Below are positions 16,205 to 25,809 of a stretch of DNA of 64,000 bases, piece after piece. A program made the position numbers and the translations under genes. The notes below the pieces were generated by a model that ran no database searches, was not told the DNA's origin, and saw nothing but the letters and a program-made list of their open reading frames with translations. The stretch lies in NCBI RefSeq assembly GCF_014287775.1, contig NZ_JACOOZ010000011.1, forward strand, positions 42,229 to 106,228, in the 5' to 3' direction. The first letter of the stretch is position 1, and each line of letters starts with the position of its first letter. The DNA is from Eubacterium_G segne (GTDB taxonomy: Bacteria > Bacillota > Clostridia > Lachnospirales > Lachnospiraceae).

Positions 16205-18319
16205 CTACTGATAGTTCTCCTCAAACACCCATATTTTACTACCCCTTTCATCTATCACCAAACCATAAACTTCCCTTGCGGCTTTTGTGGCATCCTCCTT
16301 TTTAGAATACACTCCCTGAAGCATTCCATATCCATATACAAAATATCTGTCTTCAGTGGTTTTTACAAATTTAGAGTCAACCTCTGTTCCTGTAGAAAAT
16401 TCCACTGTTCCCCATTTGCCAATGGTAAGCTTGGTTGTGGCATTAAGATTATTGGTAAAGGACAGCGCCAGTTCCCTCATTTTCATGTCATCGGTATAAT
16501 AGCTTGAATTAGCAACCCTTACCGTATCCTCTGTGTTATCAAGAAGCTGGTCATCCTCTAAACGCTTTCCTTTTCTAAAACGCTTAAAGCTGATAATTGT
16601 ATCTGTAATGGTTACGTCTGTCATGGTTATTCCGCTTTTTGAATATGACTTAACCAGGTTTAAATCAGAATCCACTATGTTTAGTGTTTCAATAGGAAAA
16701 GCATCGTATTTCTTATCCTTTGAAATTGTTCCTGTTCCATATACCAGATTAGCACCGGTATATCCGCATACTGCAATTTTCTTACCTTCTTCTGCCTTAA
16801 TTTCCTTTTTCTCTCCATTAGTTAAATCAATAACGGTAATACTGTCACTGTTGTAAATACTTCCATTGGTGTTATAAGCAATTACTGTTCCCTGCTCATT
16901 TACACACAGACTTCCATCCTCCATGTTCTCAATCAATGTTCCCCATTCCTTTGTTTTTAAGTTCACATAATATACTGCTTTTCCTAGCATTATATATAAT
17001 GTTCCGTCACCTTCATAGCAAAGCTGAGACATTTGATTTTCCAGAATCCACGCCGGCTCATTACATGGTATAAAGGCTTTTTCCACTGATTTATTATCCT
17101 TAACACTGTAATCCATTATGGAAATTCCATTTTTTCCACCATGATTTACACTTGGACTGTAACCATATATCATGTATTCTGCATTTCCATCATTATCCAC
17201 CTTTATAACTCTGGAGCGGGTCTTGTAAAGCTGCTGCCCGCTTTTTGCCCTGCTGTTATATACACGATACATTTTTTTGCCGGTAACATCAAAAGTATAC
17301 ACGTCACCATTTATCTCATATCCAATAAACTGTCCGTTAGAGCTTTCTACATTAGGAACCGTTGTCTGCTTCTGTATTCCCAAATCAATAAAACTGTTTC
17401 CAACATTATTCTTTGAAGCAGCCCAAACCTGATTTACCTCCCTGTCATATGCCAGTACATACTGTTTACCTGCACAGGTCCACACTGTAATGTTTTCAGT
17501 AACATTGTAGGTTTCCTCCACCTTTTCAGTATTTGTTGCCTTCATCTGATAATTCATGGTGTAGGTTCCTGCCTCGCCGCTGTCTTTTATACAAAAATCC
17601 TTGGCATACACAGTTGTATCAGTGCTCTTTGCCGGGTGAAGTGTCTTCCACACCAGCATGCTGTAACTGGATTTAATGGTAGTCACCCCTAAATTATCAT
17701 TAGCTCCCTTTGCATCCGGCTCAATATATGCCACTAATCCCTTTGCCTCGTTTTCATTAAAGGTTCTGTCACTAAAATCCTTGGCAAAGGCAATCTGGTC
17801 TTCAACTACATCTGCACCTATTTGCATAACCCTTGTGTAATAGTGCAGATTTTTATGTTTATCTGTAGACATGTTGAAGGTAAGAAAATATTCTTTTCCC
17901 TTTTCCATAATGGCACTTGCCTGATAATCAAAGGCAATTTCCCCGTCATTTTCCTGTAAATCCGTGATTTCTCCACTATCTAGAAGAGTGTCACCTTCTG
18001 CACTTACCACCTCATAAGATAATTTTTCAATCTTATTTTTGTTGGATGTTATTTCCATAGAAACCTTATTGTCTGTACCTACCGGAATAATACTATCTCT
18101 AAGGTGTGCATAATTCATTTCCATTGTGTATCCGTCTATGGTTCCAATAACATTGCTTCCTGCATATACCTTCATGTCAGGAATTTTGTCTGTCATTTCT
18201 GCCACATCATTTTTCTCAGGCTCCCCTGATGTATGATTTTTATTGTACATTATTCCAAATGCACTTGCTCCACCTAATATAATTAAAATAATAATTACGA
18301 TAAATACCTTTTTTTTCAT
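16205..18319 (-). CDS. Membrane-anchored extracellular protein of unknown function
   Basis: A 704-residue protein with one N-terminal transmembrane segment (VFIVIIILIILGGASAFGIM) and no cytoplasmic domain, so almost all of it lies outside the cell. After the anchor come beta-rich regions: an Ig-like stretch at about residues 55-150, then repeated short strands with aromatic residues such as YMIYGYSPSVNHGGKNGISI and LYIMLGKAVYYVNLKTKEW, which read like beta-propeller blades (about 270-600). I do not recognise a named family. It has its own GGAG site and is separated from glgB by a terminator-like hairpin. Neighbouring surface-protein genes on the same strand suggest a cell-envelope role, possibly linked to polysaccharide export, but that is a guess. 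Confidence 0.7.
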   Translation of the reverse strand: MKKKVFIVIIILIILGGASAFGIMYNKNHTSGEPEKNDVAEMTDKIPDMKVYAGSNVIGTIDGYTMEMNYAHLRDSIIPVGTDNKVSMEITSNKNKIEKLSYEVVSAEGDTLLDSGEITDLQENDGEIAFDYQASAIMEKGKEYFLTFNMSTDKHKNLHYYTRVMQIGADVVEDQIAFAKDFSDRTFNENEAKGLVAYIEPDAKGANDNLGVTTIKSSYSMLVWKTLHPAKSTDTTVYAKDFCIKDSGEAGTYTMNYQMKATNTEKVEETYNVTENITVWTCAGKQYVLAYDREVNQVWAASKNNVGNSFIDLGIQKQTTVPNVESSNGQFIGYEINGDVYTFDVTGKKMYRVYNSRAKSGQQLYKTRSRVIKVDNDGNAEYMIYGYSPSVNHGGKNGISIMDYSVKDNKSVEKAFIPCNEPAWILENQMSQLCYEGDGTLYIMLGKAVYYVNLKTKEWGTLIENMEDGSLCVNEQGTVIAYNTNGSIYNSDSITVIDLTNGEKKEIKAEEGKKIAVCGYTGANLVYGTGTISKDKKYDAFPIETLNIVDSDLNLVKSYSKSGITMTDVTITDTIISFKRFRKGKRLEDDQLLDNTEDTVRVANSSYYTDDMKMRELALSFTNNLNATTKLTIGKWGTVEFSTGTEVDSKFVKTTEDRYFVYGYGMLQGVYSKKEDATKAAREVYGLVIDERGSKIWVFEENYQ

Positions 18320-18357
18320 CTTTTTCTCCGAAAATTCTCTGTATTGTTACTGCCAAC

Positions 18358-18385
18358 AAAGGGCAGCTTAACAACTGCCCTTTTT
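18358..18385. terminator. Terminator after glgB
   Basis: AAAGGGCAG and CTGCCCTTT form a 9-bp stem around an 8-base loop. The T tract is stronger on the plus strand, but on the minus strand the hairpin lies 9 bases past the glgB stop and separates it from the following membrane-protein gene. Confidence 0.7.
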
Positions 18386-18394
18386 AGTTAATCT

Positions 18395-20329
18395 TTATTT
18401 CTTTTTTGTTGTTTTTGCTTTCTTCTTTATTACTTTAGGGAATTCAAAAACTACTGATTCCAGAGGCCTAAGTGGTATTTCCAATCTATATGGCTTACCA
18501 TCAGCCTCCTGTTTCTTTGCTTTATATTTCACTACTTCCGTATCTCCTGTTTCCGTAGTAATAATTCTCTTGTATGTTCCGGCTTTTGGAACACCAACTA
18601 CATAGTCAGGTCTTTCCACCGGTGTAAAGTTAAATACGAATCCCACAGAATTCCTGTAATCAGGCTCTGTTGTTTTTCTTATAAAACTAAATATACTTCT
18701 GTCTCTGTCATCTGCATTTATCCATTCAAAAGCTCCATAGCCTTTTGTTTCAGTATAAAGTGCCGGATATTTCTTATAGATATGTAATAATTTCTTTACA
18801 TAGTCCTGCATATCCTTATGTTCAGGTTCGTCTAACAAATACCAGTCAAGACTTCTTGCCTCTGACCACTCCTGAAGTTGGGCAAATTCCTGTCCCATAA
18901 ACAAAAGCTTTCTTCCCGGATGTCCCATCATAAATGTATACGCCGTCTTAAGGTTTTTAAATTTATCTGACGGGTACCCCGGCATCTTGTTAATCATTGA
19001 ACATTTCAAATGAACTACCTCATCGTGGGAAAGAACTAAGATAAAGTTCTCACTAAATGCATAAGTCAGTCCAAATGTCATCTTATTATGATTATTCTTC
19101 TTAAAATACGGGTCAAGCTTCACATATTCAAGGAAATCGTGCATCCATCCCATATTCCACTTGTAAGAAAATCCCAGTCCGCCTTCTTCCGGTGCCATGG
19201 TAACCTTCGGCCACGCTGTAGACTCTTCTGCTATAATATAAGCCCTTGGATTTCTATATCTCATAATACTGCTTAAATGCTTAAAGAACTCTATTGCCTC
19301 TAAATTTTCATTTCCGCCGTACTTATTAGGAACCCATTCTCCATCTTTTCTTCCATAATCAAGATAAAGCATTGATGCCACTGCATCTACACGAAGTCCG
19401 TCTATATGATACTTTTCCACCCAGAATAAAGCATTTGCAATAAGGAAATTGCTAACCTCTGTTTTAGAATAGTCAAAAACCTTTGTACCCCAATCAGGAT
19501 GTTCTCCCTTCCTAGGGTCAGCATATTCATAAAGAGGTGTTCCGTCAAACATGGCAAGTCCGTGGGCATCCTTTGGGAAATGCGCCGGAACCCAGTCCAA
19601 AATAACTCCGATTCCTGCCTTATGAAAAGCGTCTATTAAATACATAAAATCCTGAGGCTTTCCATATCTGGATGTAGGTGCATAATATCCCACAACCTGA
19701 TACCCCCATGAACCGTCAAAAGGATGCTCTAAGATTCCCATAAGTTCCACATGAGTATATCCCATATCCACCACGTAATCTACCAGTTCATCTGCCATCC
19801 TTCTATAGTCATAAAATCCATCTTCATCATCCGGTCCCTTATAGTCTTTTCTCCATGAACCCGGATGCACCTCATAAATTGACATAGGCAGTTCGTAGTG
19901 ACTTTCCGATGCCTTCTGATGAATCCACTTGGAATCATTCCATTTATATGAATCAATATTGGTTACTCTTGAAGCATTGCCCGGTCTGACTTCCGCCCAG
20001 TTTCCATATGGGTCGGACTTGTACAATGTGTCTCCACTTTCCGTGGAAATCACATATTTGTACATTGCTCCTTCTCCAACTTCCGGAATAAACAGCTCCC
20101 ATATTCCTGAATCATTATCCATAGTCATATTGTGATTAAATCCTAACCAGTCATTAAAATCGCCTATAACTGCAACATTAGCTGCATGGGGAGCCCATAC
20201 TGCAAAGTATGTTCCCTTAACTCCATCTATTTCCGTAATATGAGCACCCAGTTTCTCATATATTTCATAATTAATGCCTTTACCAAATAAGTAACAGTCA
20301 TCTTTTGTTATGGCTAATTTATTTCCCAT
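18395..20329 (-). CDS. glgB: 1,4-alpha-glucan branching enzyme
   Basis: GlgB transfers short alpha-1,4-glucan chains to form alpha-1,6 branches in glycogen. The 644-residue protein has an N-terminal CBM48-like domain (about residues 25-115, with FAVWAPHAANVAVIGDFNDW) and a GH13 barrel with VHPGSWRKD, the region-II motif DGLRVDAVASMLYLDYG containing the nucleophile aspartate, AEEST with the acid-base glutamate, and LSHDEV with the third carboxylate. An all-beta C-terminal domain and a lysine-rich tail follow. The ATG at 20329 has GGAGG 7 bases upstream; an upstream in-frame ATG at 20353 has no such site. It is separated from the GlgC/GlgD genes but completes the glycogen synthesis set apart from glgA. 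Confidence 0.95.
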   Translation of the reverse strand: MGNKLAITKDDCYLFGKGINYEIYEKLGAHITEIDGVKGTYFAVWAPHAANVAVIGDFNDWLGFNHNMTMDNDSGIWELFIPEVGEGAMYKYVISTESGDTLYKSDPYGNWAEVRPGNASRVTNIDSYKWNDSKWIHQKASESHYELPMSIYEVHPGSWRKDYKGPDDEDGFYDYRRMADELVDYVVDMGYTHVELMGILEHPFDGSWGYQVVGYYAPTSRYGKPQDFMYLIDAFHKAGIGVILDWVPAHFPKDAHGLAMFDGTPLYEYADPRKGEHPDWGTKVFDYSKTEVSNFLIANALFWVEKYHIDGLRVDAVASMLYLDYGRKDGEWVPNKYGGNENLEAIEFFKHLSSIMRYRNPRAYIIAEESTAWPKVTMAPEEGGLGFSYKWNMGWMHDFLEYVKLDPYFKKNNHNKMTFGLTYAFSENFILVLSHDEVVHLKCSMINKMPGYPSDKFKNLKTAYTFMMGHPGRKLLFMGQEFAQLQEWSEARSLDWYLLDEPEHKDMQDYVKKLLHIYKKYPALYTETKGYGAFEWINADDRDRSIFSFIRKTTEPDYRNSVGFVFNFTPVERPDYVVGVPKAGTYKRIITTETGDTEVVKYKAKKQEADGKPYRLEIPLRPLESVVFEFPKVIKKKAKTTKKK

Positions 20330-20397
20330 ATGGTGTCCTCCATCTGCATACATTATGCTTATATTTTTCCGACTTGTCTGTTTCCGGAAGATTGATT

Positions 20398-22680
20398 TTA
20401 AACTCTGTTGTAGTTAATGAGACAACCCTTTAATATAATGTCACGTTCATCATCTGTCATTTCACCAAGCTTTAATGTAAATGGCTTTAATTCATCGCCA
20501 ACTACATATGCCGGAATTTCTGTTGTCTTATTCTTTACTGCCTCTGCAATATTTGGAACGAAAATAAAGTCATCCTTCTTAAATGGGAGCTCTTCCTCTT
20601 CATAAATAAATGGAAGCATACCCCAGTTAATAAGGTTTGAACGATATCTCTTTGTAGCGTACTCCTGAGCAATATTAGCCCATCCGCCCAGAACCTTCTG
20701 ACATGATGCAGCTTGTTCTCTTGCTGAACCGTCACCAGGTTTTACAGCATAAATTGTACTTCCTACACCTAAATTTTCTTTATTCACATCAGCAAATTCC
20801 TTCTTGATTGTTTCAAGAATCTTCTTATATTCATCTGAATATTCACACATACACTGGCCTGCTTCTCTTGCCTTTTCTACCTTCTGAACTTCCTTTGCCT
20901 TTCCTACATATTCAGGGTCTTTTCTTGAAAGTGCAAATTCTGCAAGTCCTAATGGGTTAGAACGGTATGATGAAGTTTCACCTGATGGAATAAGTTCATC
21001 AGTTGTTGTTACAGGGTCATGTATTTCTGATACCACCTTAAGTAACAAATTGTCTGTAAGTGCAACCATTTCCGGCCAGTCCTTAATGTTAGGGCCAAAC
21101 TGGATTTCCGTATCAGGGTCAGCAACACCGTGAGAATCAAATACTCTGTTTTCGTAAATAGTCTTATCAAAATGATACTTACGTCCCTTGTATTCAACAT
21201 CCATATCTGTTGCTGCTGTAAGATATCCCTTGTTAGCTGCTGTAGCTGCAATTGATCTTGCATCCATAAGTGCAACTGATGCAATCTGTCCGTTCTGCAA
21301 CTTGCTTCCTTCTCTGTTAGGGAAGTTACGTGTAGAATGTCTGATACTGAATGCATTGTTTGCCGGTGTATCTCCTGCTCCAAAACAAGGTCCGCAGAAA
21401 GCTGTCTTCATAACACCGCCTGCTTCCATAATGGAGGCTGCTGCACCATTTTTAATAAGTTCCATGTATACTGGCATTGAAGCCGGATATACGCTAAGGG
21501 TAAATTCATCCGATCCGATATTCTTTCCTGTAAGAATGTCTGCTGCTGCACAGATATTTTCAAATCCACCGCCGGCACATCCTGCAATAATACCCTGATC
21601 CACGTATAATTTACCATTCTTAATTTTGTTTGTAAGTTTATAATCAACCTGTCCGTCTAATGAGACAAGGGCTTTCTTTTCAACATCTCTTAAAATATCT
21701 TCAAGGTTAGCATTTACCTCGTCAATAGTATATGTGTTACTTGGATGGAAAGGCATTGCTATCATAGGCTTAATCTTTGATAAATCAACGTATACCATTC
21801 CGTCATAGTAAGTAACTGCTCCCGGATTTAACTCCTTGTATTCCTCTACTCTTCCATGAATATCGTAGAACTCTTTAATCTTCTCGTCTGTTCTCCAAAT
21901 AGATGAAAGACATGTAGTTTCTGTAGTCATTACATCTACGCCGATTCTGAAATCAGCACTAAGATTTGAAACTCCCGGTCCTACAAATTCCATAACTTTA
22001 TTTTTAACATATCCTTTGTCAAAAACTTCTCCGATAATGGCAAGTGCCACGTCCTGAGGTCCCACTCCCTTAGCAGGCTCTCCTGTCATGTAAATTCCAA
22101 TAACTCCCGGCATGTTAATATCATATGTCTGGGAAAGAAGCTGCTTAACAAGCTCCGGTCCGCCTTCACCCATAGCCATGGTACCAAGGGCACCGTATCT
22201 TGTATGTGAATCTGAGCCAAGTATCATCTTTCCGCCACCGGCAAGCATTTCTCTTGCAAACTGATGAATAACTGCCTGATGAGGTGGAACATAAATTCCG
22301 CCGTATTTCTTAGCACATGTAAGACCAAACATATGGTCATCTTCATTAATTGTTCCTCCAACTGCACATAAACTGTTGTGACAGTTTGTAAGTACATATG
22401 GTATAGGGAACTTCTCAAGTCCTGAAGCTCTTGCTGTCTGAATAATACCTACAAATGTAATATCATGGGATGTAAGCTTATCAAACTTAATCTGAAGCTT
22501 GTCCATATTTCCTGATGTATTGTGATTTTTTAAGATGCCGTATGCAATAGTATTCTTTGCTGCATCTTCTTTTGAAAGATACTTATCTCCTAATTTGCTC
22601 TTAAGTAATTCTTCCTGACCGTCCTCAATCACTTCTGTACCGTTAATGAGATACGCGCCGCCTTTGCTTAATGTTATCAT
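20398..22680 (-). CDS. Aconitase-family hydratase
   Basis: A 760-residue member of the aconitase superfamily, which isomerises citrate to isocitrate or related acids using a [4Fe-4S] cluster. Likely cluster cysteines lie in VLTNCHNSLCAVGG, in GIIAGCAGGGFEN and in TAFCGPCFGAGDTPAN. The substrate-site segment LGSDSHTRYGALGTMAMGEG is conserved. A swivel-type C-terminal domain contains YRSNLINWGMLPF. The sequence looks closer to the long single-chain hydratase type (YbhJ-like) than to AcnB, and its exact substrate is uncertain. The start at 22680 has AGGAGGAG 4 bases upstream; a TTG 15 bases earlier is inside the ribosome binding region. No other TCA-cycle gene is adjacent. Confidence 0.8.
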   Translation of the reverse strand: MITLSKGGAYLINGTEVIEDGQEELLKSKLGDKYLSKEDAAKNTIAYGILKNHNTSGNMDKLQIKFDKLTSHDITFVGIIQTARASGLEKFPIPYVLTNCHNSLCAVGGTINEDDHMFGLTCAKKYGGIYVPPHQAVIHQFAREMLAGGGKMILGSDSHTRYGALGTMAMGEGGPELVKQLLSQTYDINMPGVIGIYMTGEPAKGVGPQDVALAIIGEVFDKGYVKNKVMEFVGPGVSNLSADFRIGVDVMTTETTCLSSIWRTDEKIKEFYDIHGRVEEYKELNPGAVTYYDGMVYVDLSKIKPMIAMPFHPSNTYTIDEVNANLEDILRDVEKKALVSLDGQVDYKLTNKIKNGKLYVDQGIIAGCAGGGFENICAAADILTGKNIGSDEFTLSVYPASMPVYMELIKNGAAASIMEAGGVMKTAFCGPCFGAGDTPANNAFSIRHSTRNFPNREGSKLQNGQIASVALMDARSIAATAANKGYLTAATDMDVEYKGRKYHFDKTIYENRVFDSHGVADPDTEIQFGPNIKDWPEMVALTDNLLLKVVSEIHDPVTTTDELIPSGETSSYRSNPLGLAEFALSRKDPEYVGKAKEVQKVEKAREAGQCMCEYSDEYKKILETIKKEFADVNKENLGVGSTIYAVKPGDGSAREQAASCQKVLGGWANIAQEYATKRYRSNLINWGMLPFIYEEEELPFKKDDFIFVPNIAEAVKNKTTEIPAYVVGDELKPFTLKLGEMTDDERDIILKGCLINYNRV

Positions 22681-22800
22681 TTTCTCCTCCTGCAATCCTA
22701 ACTTTTCAGTCTGTATCTGTAATACTTAGCTGATATTCAGGCAAAATAATATGCCTTAAATGATGGCAGTGCCAAAGGTACTTTTGACATTCGCCTATAT
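22681..22800 (-). other. Structured leader of the aconitase-family gene
   Basis: The transcribed leader of about 120 bases can form a hairpin from UGUCAAA and UUUGGCA and a second from AGGCA and UGCCU, both upstream of the ribosome binding site. I cannot match it to a known riboswitch class by eye. Confidence 0.4.
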
Positions 22801-22807
22801 AAAATAT

Positions 22808-22836
22808 AGTATACAAAATTTCCGGTTTCAAATCAA
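22808..22836 (-). promoter_or_regulatory. Promoter of the aconitase-family gene
   Basis: On the minus strand TTGATT at 22836-22831 and TATACT at 22813-22808 are separated by 17 bases. The rest of the divergent gap up to 22996 is AT-rich with no other clear signal. Confidence 0.75.
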
Positions 22837-22996
22837 GCAAAGCAGTGTCCGGTTATTGCAACAAATATATGTTTTTGTATGTTTTTTATTTCTTGATTTC
22901 ATGTACTGCCTATATTAAAATACCAATATGTGAGATTAAGAAAGGTTTTACCTTTTTAATATATATGTCATAAGCCGTGACAGAATGGAGATTAGT

Positions 22997-24124
22997 ATGA
23001 TAATTGCAGTAGTTAGCGATGTCCTTGGAGAAGAAAATAACGGTACTACCATTGCCGCTATGAACCTTATACGTTCCCTAAAGGCTAAGGGCCATGAGGT
23101 TCGTGTTATCTGCCCTGACGCAGACAAGGCCGGCGAAGACGGTTATTATATTGTAAAAACATTAAACGTTGGGCCTTTTAATAATTATGTTAAGAAAAAC
23201 GGAGTTAATATTTCAAAGCCTGATAAAAAAGTCGTGGCAAAGGCTCTAAAGGGCGTGGATGCCGTTCACGTTATGGTTCCTTTTCTTACAGGATGCTACG
23301 TTGCAAGATATTGTCACAAATACGGCATTCCCCTGTCTGCCGGTTTCCATTGCCAGGCAGAAAATTTTTCTAATCATTTCTTTTTAATGAATGATAAGCA
23401 TTTTAATAAAAATGTATATAAGTTTTTCTATAAACATTTGTACCGTTATTGTGATGCCATTCACTACCCTACCCAATTTATTCGTGATACCTTTGAAAAG
23501 GTGGTAGGGCCTACTCCGGGACATGTTATTTCCAACGGAGTTAACCGCCAGTTTAACCGTGATATTCCAAAGTATCACGTTAATGACGGTCTTTTCCGTA
23601 TATTGTTTACCGGACGTTACAGTCGTGAAAAAACTCACATTGTGCTTTTAAAAGCTGTAAATAAAAGTAAATACCGAAACCGTATCCAGCTGATTTTTGC
23701 CGGGGACGGTCCTCAGAAATCTAACCTGATAAAGTATTCTAAAAGACATTTGCCAATACAGCCTACAATGAAGTTTTATTCAAGAACGGATTTGCTTAAG
23801 GTTTTAGGAACAGCTGACCTTTACGTCCATGCCGCGGAAATTGAGCTTGAAGCCATTTCCTGCTTAGAAGCCATTTCCTGTGGTCTTGTACCTGTTATTA
23901 ATAACTCCCCCCGTTCCGCTACCCGGTACTTTGCCCTTGATGACAAAAACCTGTTTAAATGTAACAATGTAGGGGATTTGGCTAAGAAAATTGACTACTG
24001 GATTGAACATCCTAAGGAAAAGGAACAGCGAAGTCTGGATTATGCTGATTTCGCAAAGCAATGGGCTTTTGATAAATGTATGGACAGTATGGAAGAAATG
24101 ATTTTGGGCATCATAAACAAATAG
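22997..24124 (+). CDS. GT4-family glycosyltransferase
   Basis: A 375-residue GT-B fold glycosyltransferase of family 4, the group that includes diacylglycerol glucosyltransferases and many polysaccharide enzymes. The N-terminal Rossmann half has DVLGEENNGTTIAAMNLIRS; the C-terminal half has the sugar-nucleotide region LFTGRYSREKTHIVLLKA and the EAISCLEAISCGLVPVI segment with the E-x7-E spacing typical of retaining GT4 enzymes. The ATG at 22997 has GGAG 6 bases upstream and is preferred over the ATG at 22985. An acyltransferase gene follows after 43 bases; together they suggest glycolipid or lipid-linked glycan synthesis at the inner face of the membrane. Donor and acceptor are unknown. Confidence 0.85.
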   Translation: MIIAVVSDVLGEENNGTTIAAMNLIRSLKAKGHEVRVICPDADKAGEDGYYIVKTLNVGPFNNYVKKNGVNISKPDKKVVAKALKGVDAVHVMVPFLTGCYVARYCHKYGIPLSAGFHCQAENFSNHFFLMNDKHFNKNVYKFFYKHLYRYCDAIHYPTQFIRDTFEKVVGPTPGHVISNGVNRQFNRDIPKYHVNDGLFRILFTGRYSREKTHIVLLKAVNKSKYRNRIQLIFAGDGPQKSNLIKYSKRHLPIQPTMKFYSRTDLLKVLGTADLYVHAAEIELEAISCLEAISCGLVPVINNSPRSATRYFALDDKNLFKCNNVGDLAKKIDYWIEHPKEKEQRSLDYADFAKQWAFDKCMDSMEEMILGIINK

Positions 24125-24167
24125 ATAAATAATAGTGTTCTAGTGAAATTAACGGAAAAGGATTTTT

Positions 24168-24956
24168 ATGAAAACAATTTACTATACAGATGAATTAAAT
24201 GATGATTTTGCGGCAACTAACGGGATAAAAACTCAGGCTCTTCCCCCGGACTATAAGTGGATTCACACCGGTTTTCTGTGGAATTTCTTTGCAGATATTT
24301 TGTACTATCTTATAGTGTTTCCTTTGGTAAAGATTTTCAATACCATTGTCGTAGGGCTTCATGTTAAAAATCGCGGTGCTATAAGGCGGTTAAAATCCGG
24401 TTGCTTTTTGTACAGCAATCACACCATGCATATTGACCCTCTTCTTTCTGCCGATGTTTCAGGCTGGGGACACCGTACTTATTTTATGGCCGGAAATGAT
24501 GCTTTTTCCATTAAAGGACTTTACCATTTAGTTGCAATGCTTGGTGCTATGCCCCTTGGCTACGACATGGCAAGTATGAAGGAAATGCTTAACACAGTTT
24601 CTAAACGTTATCATCAGGGCAGCTGCATAACTATCTATCCTGAAGCACATATATGGCCTTATTATGTAGGCATACGTCCTTTTAAAAGTGCCAGTTTTGC
24701 TTACCCTGTACTTTTAAACGCCCCGATAGTGGCTATGGTTGTAACTTACCGCAAACGTAATTTTCCTTTGGGACTGATATTTAAGAAACCCGCCATTACC
24801 ATATATTGCAGCGACCCAATGTATGCAAACCCTACTCTTAGCCGTAAAGCTGCCAAAGAGGATTTGCGTAACCGGGTTTATTTATGGATGAAGGAAACCG
24901 CTGAAAAATACAGTACTTATGAATTTATTCATTATGAAAAAGAAAATGAGGAGTAA
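24168..24956 (+). CDS. PlsC-like lysophospholipid acyltransferase
   Basis: A 262-residue protein of the glycerol-3-phosphate/1-acyl-glycerol-3-phosphate acyltransferase family. The catalytic H-x4-D motif is NHTMHID near residues 85-91, and the later PEAHIW segment near residue 164 replaces the common PEGT block. A hydrophobic segment at about residues 38-65 (LYYLIVFPLVKIFNTIVVGL) probably anchors it to the membrane. An AAAAGGA site precedes the ATG. It lies 43 bases after the GT4 gene and is probably co-transcribed with it, which points to modification of a glycolipid or phospholipid rather than general phosphatidic acid synthesis. The acyl acceptor is not deducible. Confidence 0.82.
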   Translation: MKTIYYTDELNDDFAATNGIKTQALPPDYKWIHTGFLWNFFADILYYLIVFPLVKIFNTIVVGLHVKNRGAIRRLKSGCFLYSNHTMHIDPLLSADVSGWGHRTYFMAGNDAFSIKGLYHLVAMLGAMPLGYDMASMKEMLNTVSKRYHQGSCITIYPEAHIWPYYVGIRPFKSASFAYPVLLNAPIVAMVVTYRKRNFPLGLIFKKPAITIYCSDPMYANPTLSRKAAKEDLRNRVYLWMKETAEKYSTYEFIHYEKENEE

Positions 24957-25024
24957 AAAGGAACTTTTCAGCCCCTTTTTTGGTTTTGTTCTCAAAGATG
25001 TTCTCATAAGAGACTTATTTTTCA

Positions 25025-25708
25025 TTATTTTTCATTATCTTCCAAATAAATCTTTTTTAATATCAAAGCTAAAACTATTATTAAAAAGATTTCCGGTATG
25101 ATATAGCAATACGGACTATAATTTACATTCAGCAATGGAAGCCAAAAATCAAAATATGTATCCGGTTCGTCCAATGGATGCATGGTGTTAGAAAAAATAG
25201 CAGCAATTATATAATATGCTCCTATCGCTTTTACCAGACAGCCCTCATTTTTAGTATCTTTCCGTTTTAACTTAACCAATACCAATATGATATTGCTTAA
25301 AATGAATGTAATGATTATTTTTGCGTATATCGTTTTATAATCCACATAAATATCATCATATGTTTTCAGTATTTCGGAAAAATTTACATCCAAATGGTAA
25401 AACACGGCTTCTATTGTTGCGTAAATATTTATAAATATAACAATATATTCAGAAATACTTCTTTTATTTCCGTACTTGCTTAGTATTATTCCTAATATAC
25501 CTCCAATTAGCAAGCCAATTATCGTTCCTAATATTTTATCATTTGTGACAAATAAAATCATTTCACCTAATACTATAGAATAATACAAAATTATAACTGT
25601 TTGTTTATGTCTGATTTTAAGAAATTTTGAAATAAGAATAATTCCTATAAACATCCTTATTATAATTGTTAACAAATATAAATTATTACCAATATTAAAA
25701 TAATCCAT
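25025..25708 (-). CDS. Multi-pass membrane protein, unknown
   Basis: A 227-residue hydrophobic protein with about six to seven transmembrane segments, for example LYLLTIIIRMFIGIILI, IIGLLIGGILGIIL and IIPEIFLIIVLALILKK. I do not recognise its family. The likely start is the ATG at 25708, with AGGAG 5 bases upstream; a GTG 6 bases earlier overlaps that site. The loops carry a few acidic residues (HPLDEPDTYFDFWLP) that may face the outside. The next gene upstream on this strand begins at 26184 and encodes a small secreted protein. No conserved motif hints at transport or enzymatic activity. Confidence 0.6.
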   Translation of the reverse strand: MDYFNIGNNLYLLTIIIRMFIGIILISKFLKIRHKQTVIILYYSIVLGEMILFVTNDKILGTIIGLLIGGILGIILSKYGNKRSISEYIVIFINIYATIEAVFYHLDVNFSEILKTYDDIYVDYKTIYAKIIITFILSNIILVLVKLKRKDTKNEGCLVKAIGAYYIIAAIFSNTMHPLDEPDTYFDFWLPLLNVNYSPYCYIIPEIFLIIVLALILKKIYLEDNEK

Positions 25709-25809
25709 CTTCACTCCTAACTTACTTTCCTAGCTCCCTATAAGCAGTATCTCTGAATAAAATCCCACCATCTCCTACAGGTAGTTGTCTTGCCGGTGTA
25801 AAATATCCA

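Noticed and set aside
20329..20353. Longer GlgB start at 20353
   Set aside because: The GGAGG site lies between the two ATG codons and supports the downstream one.
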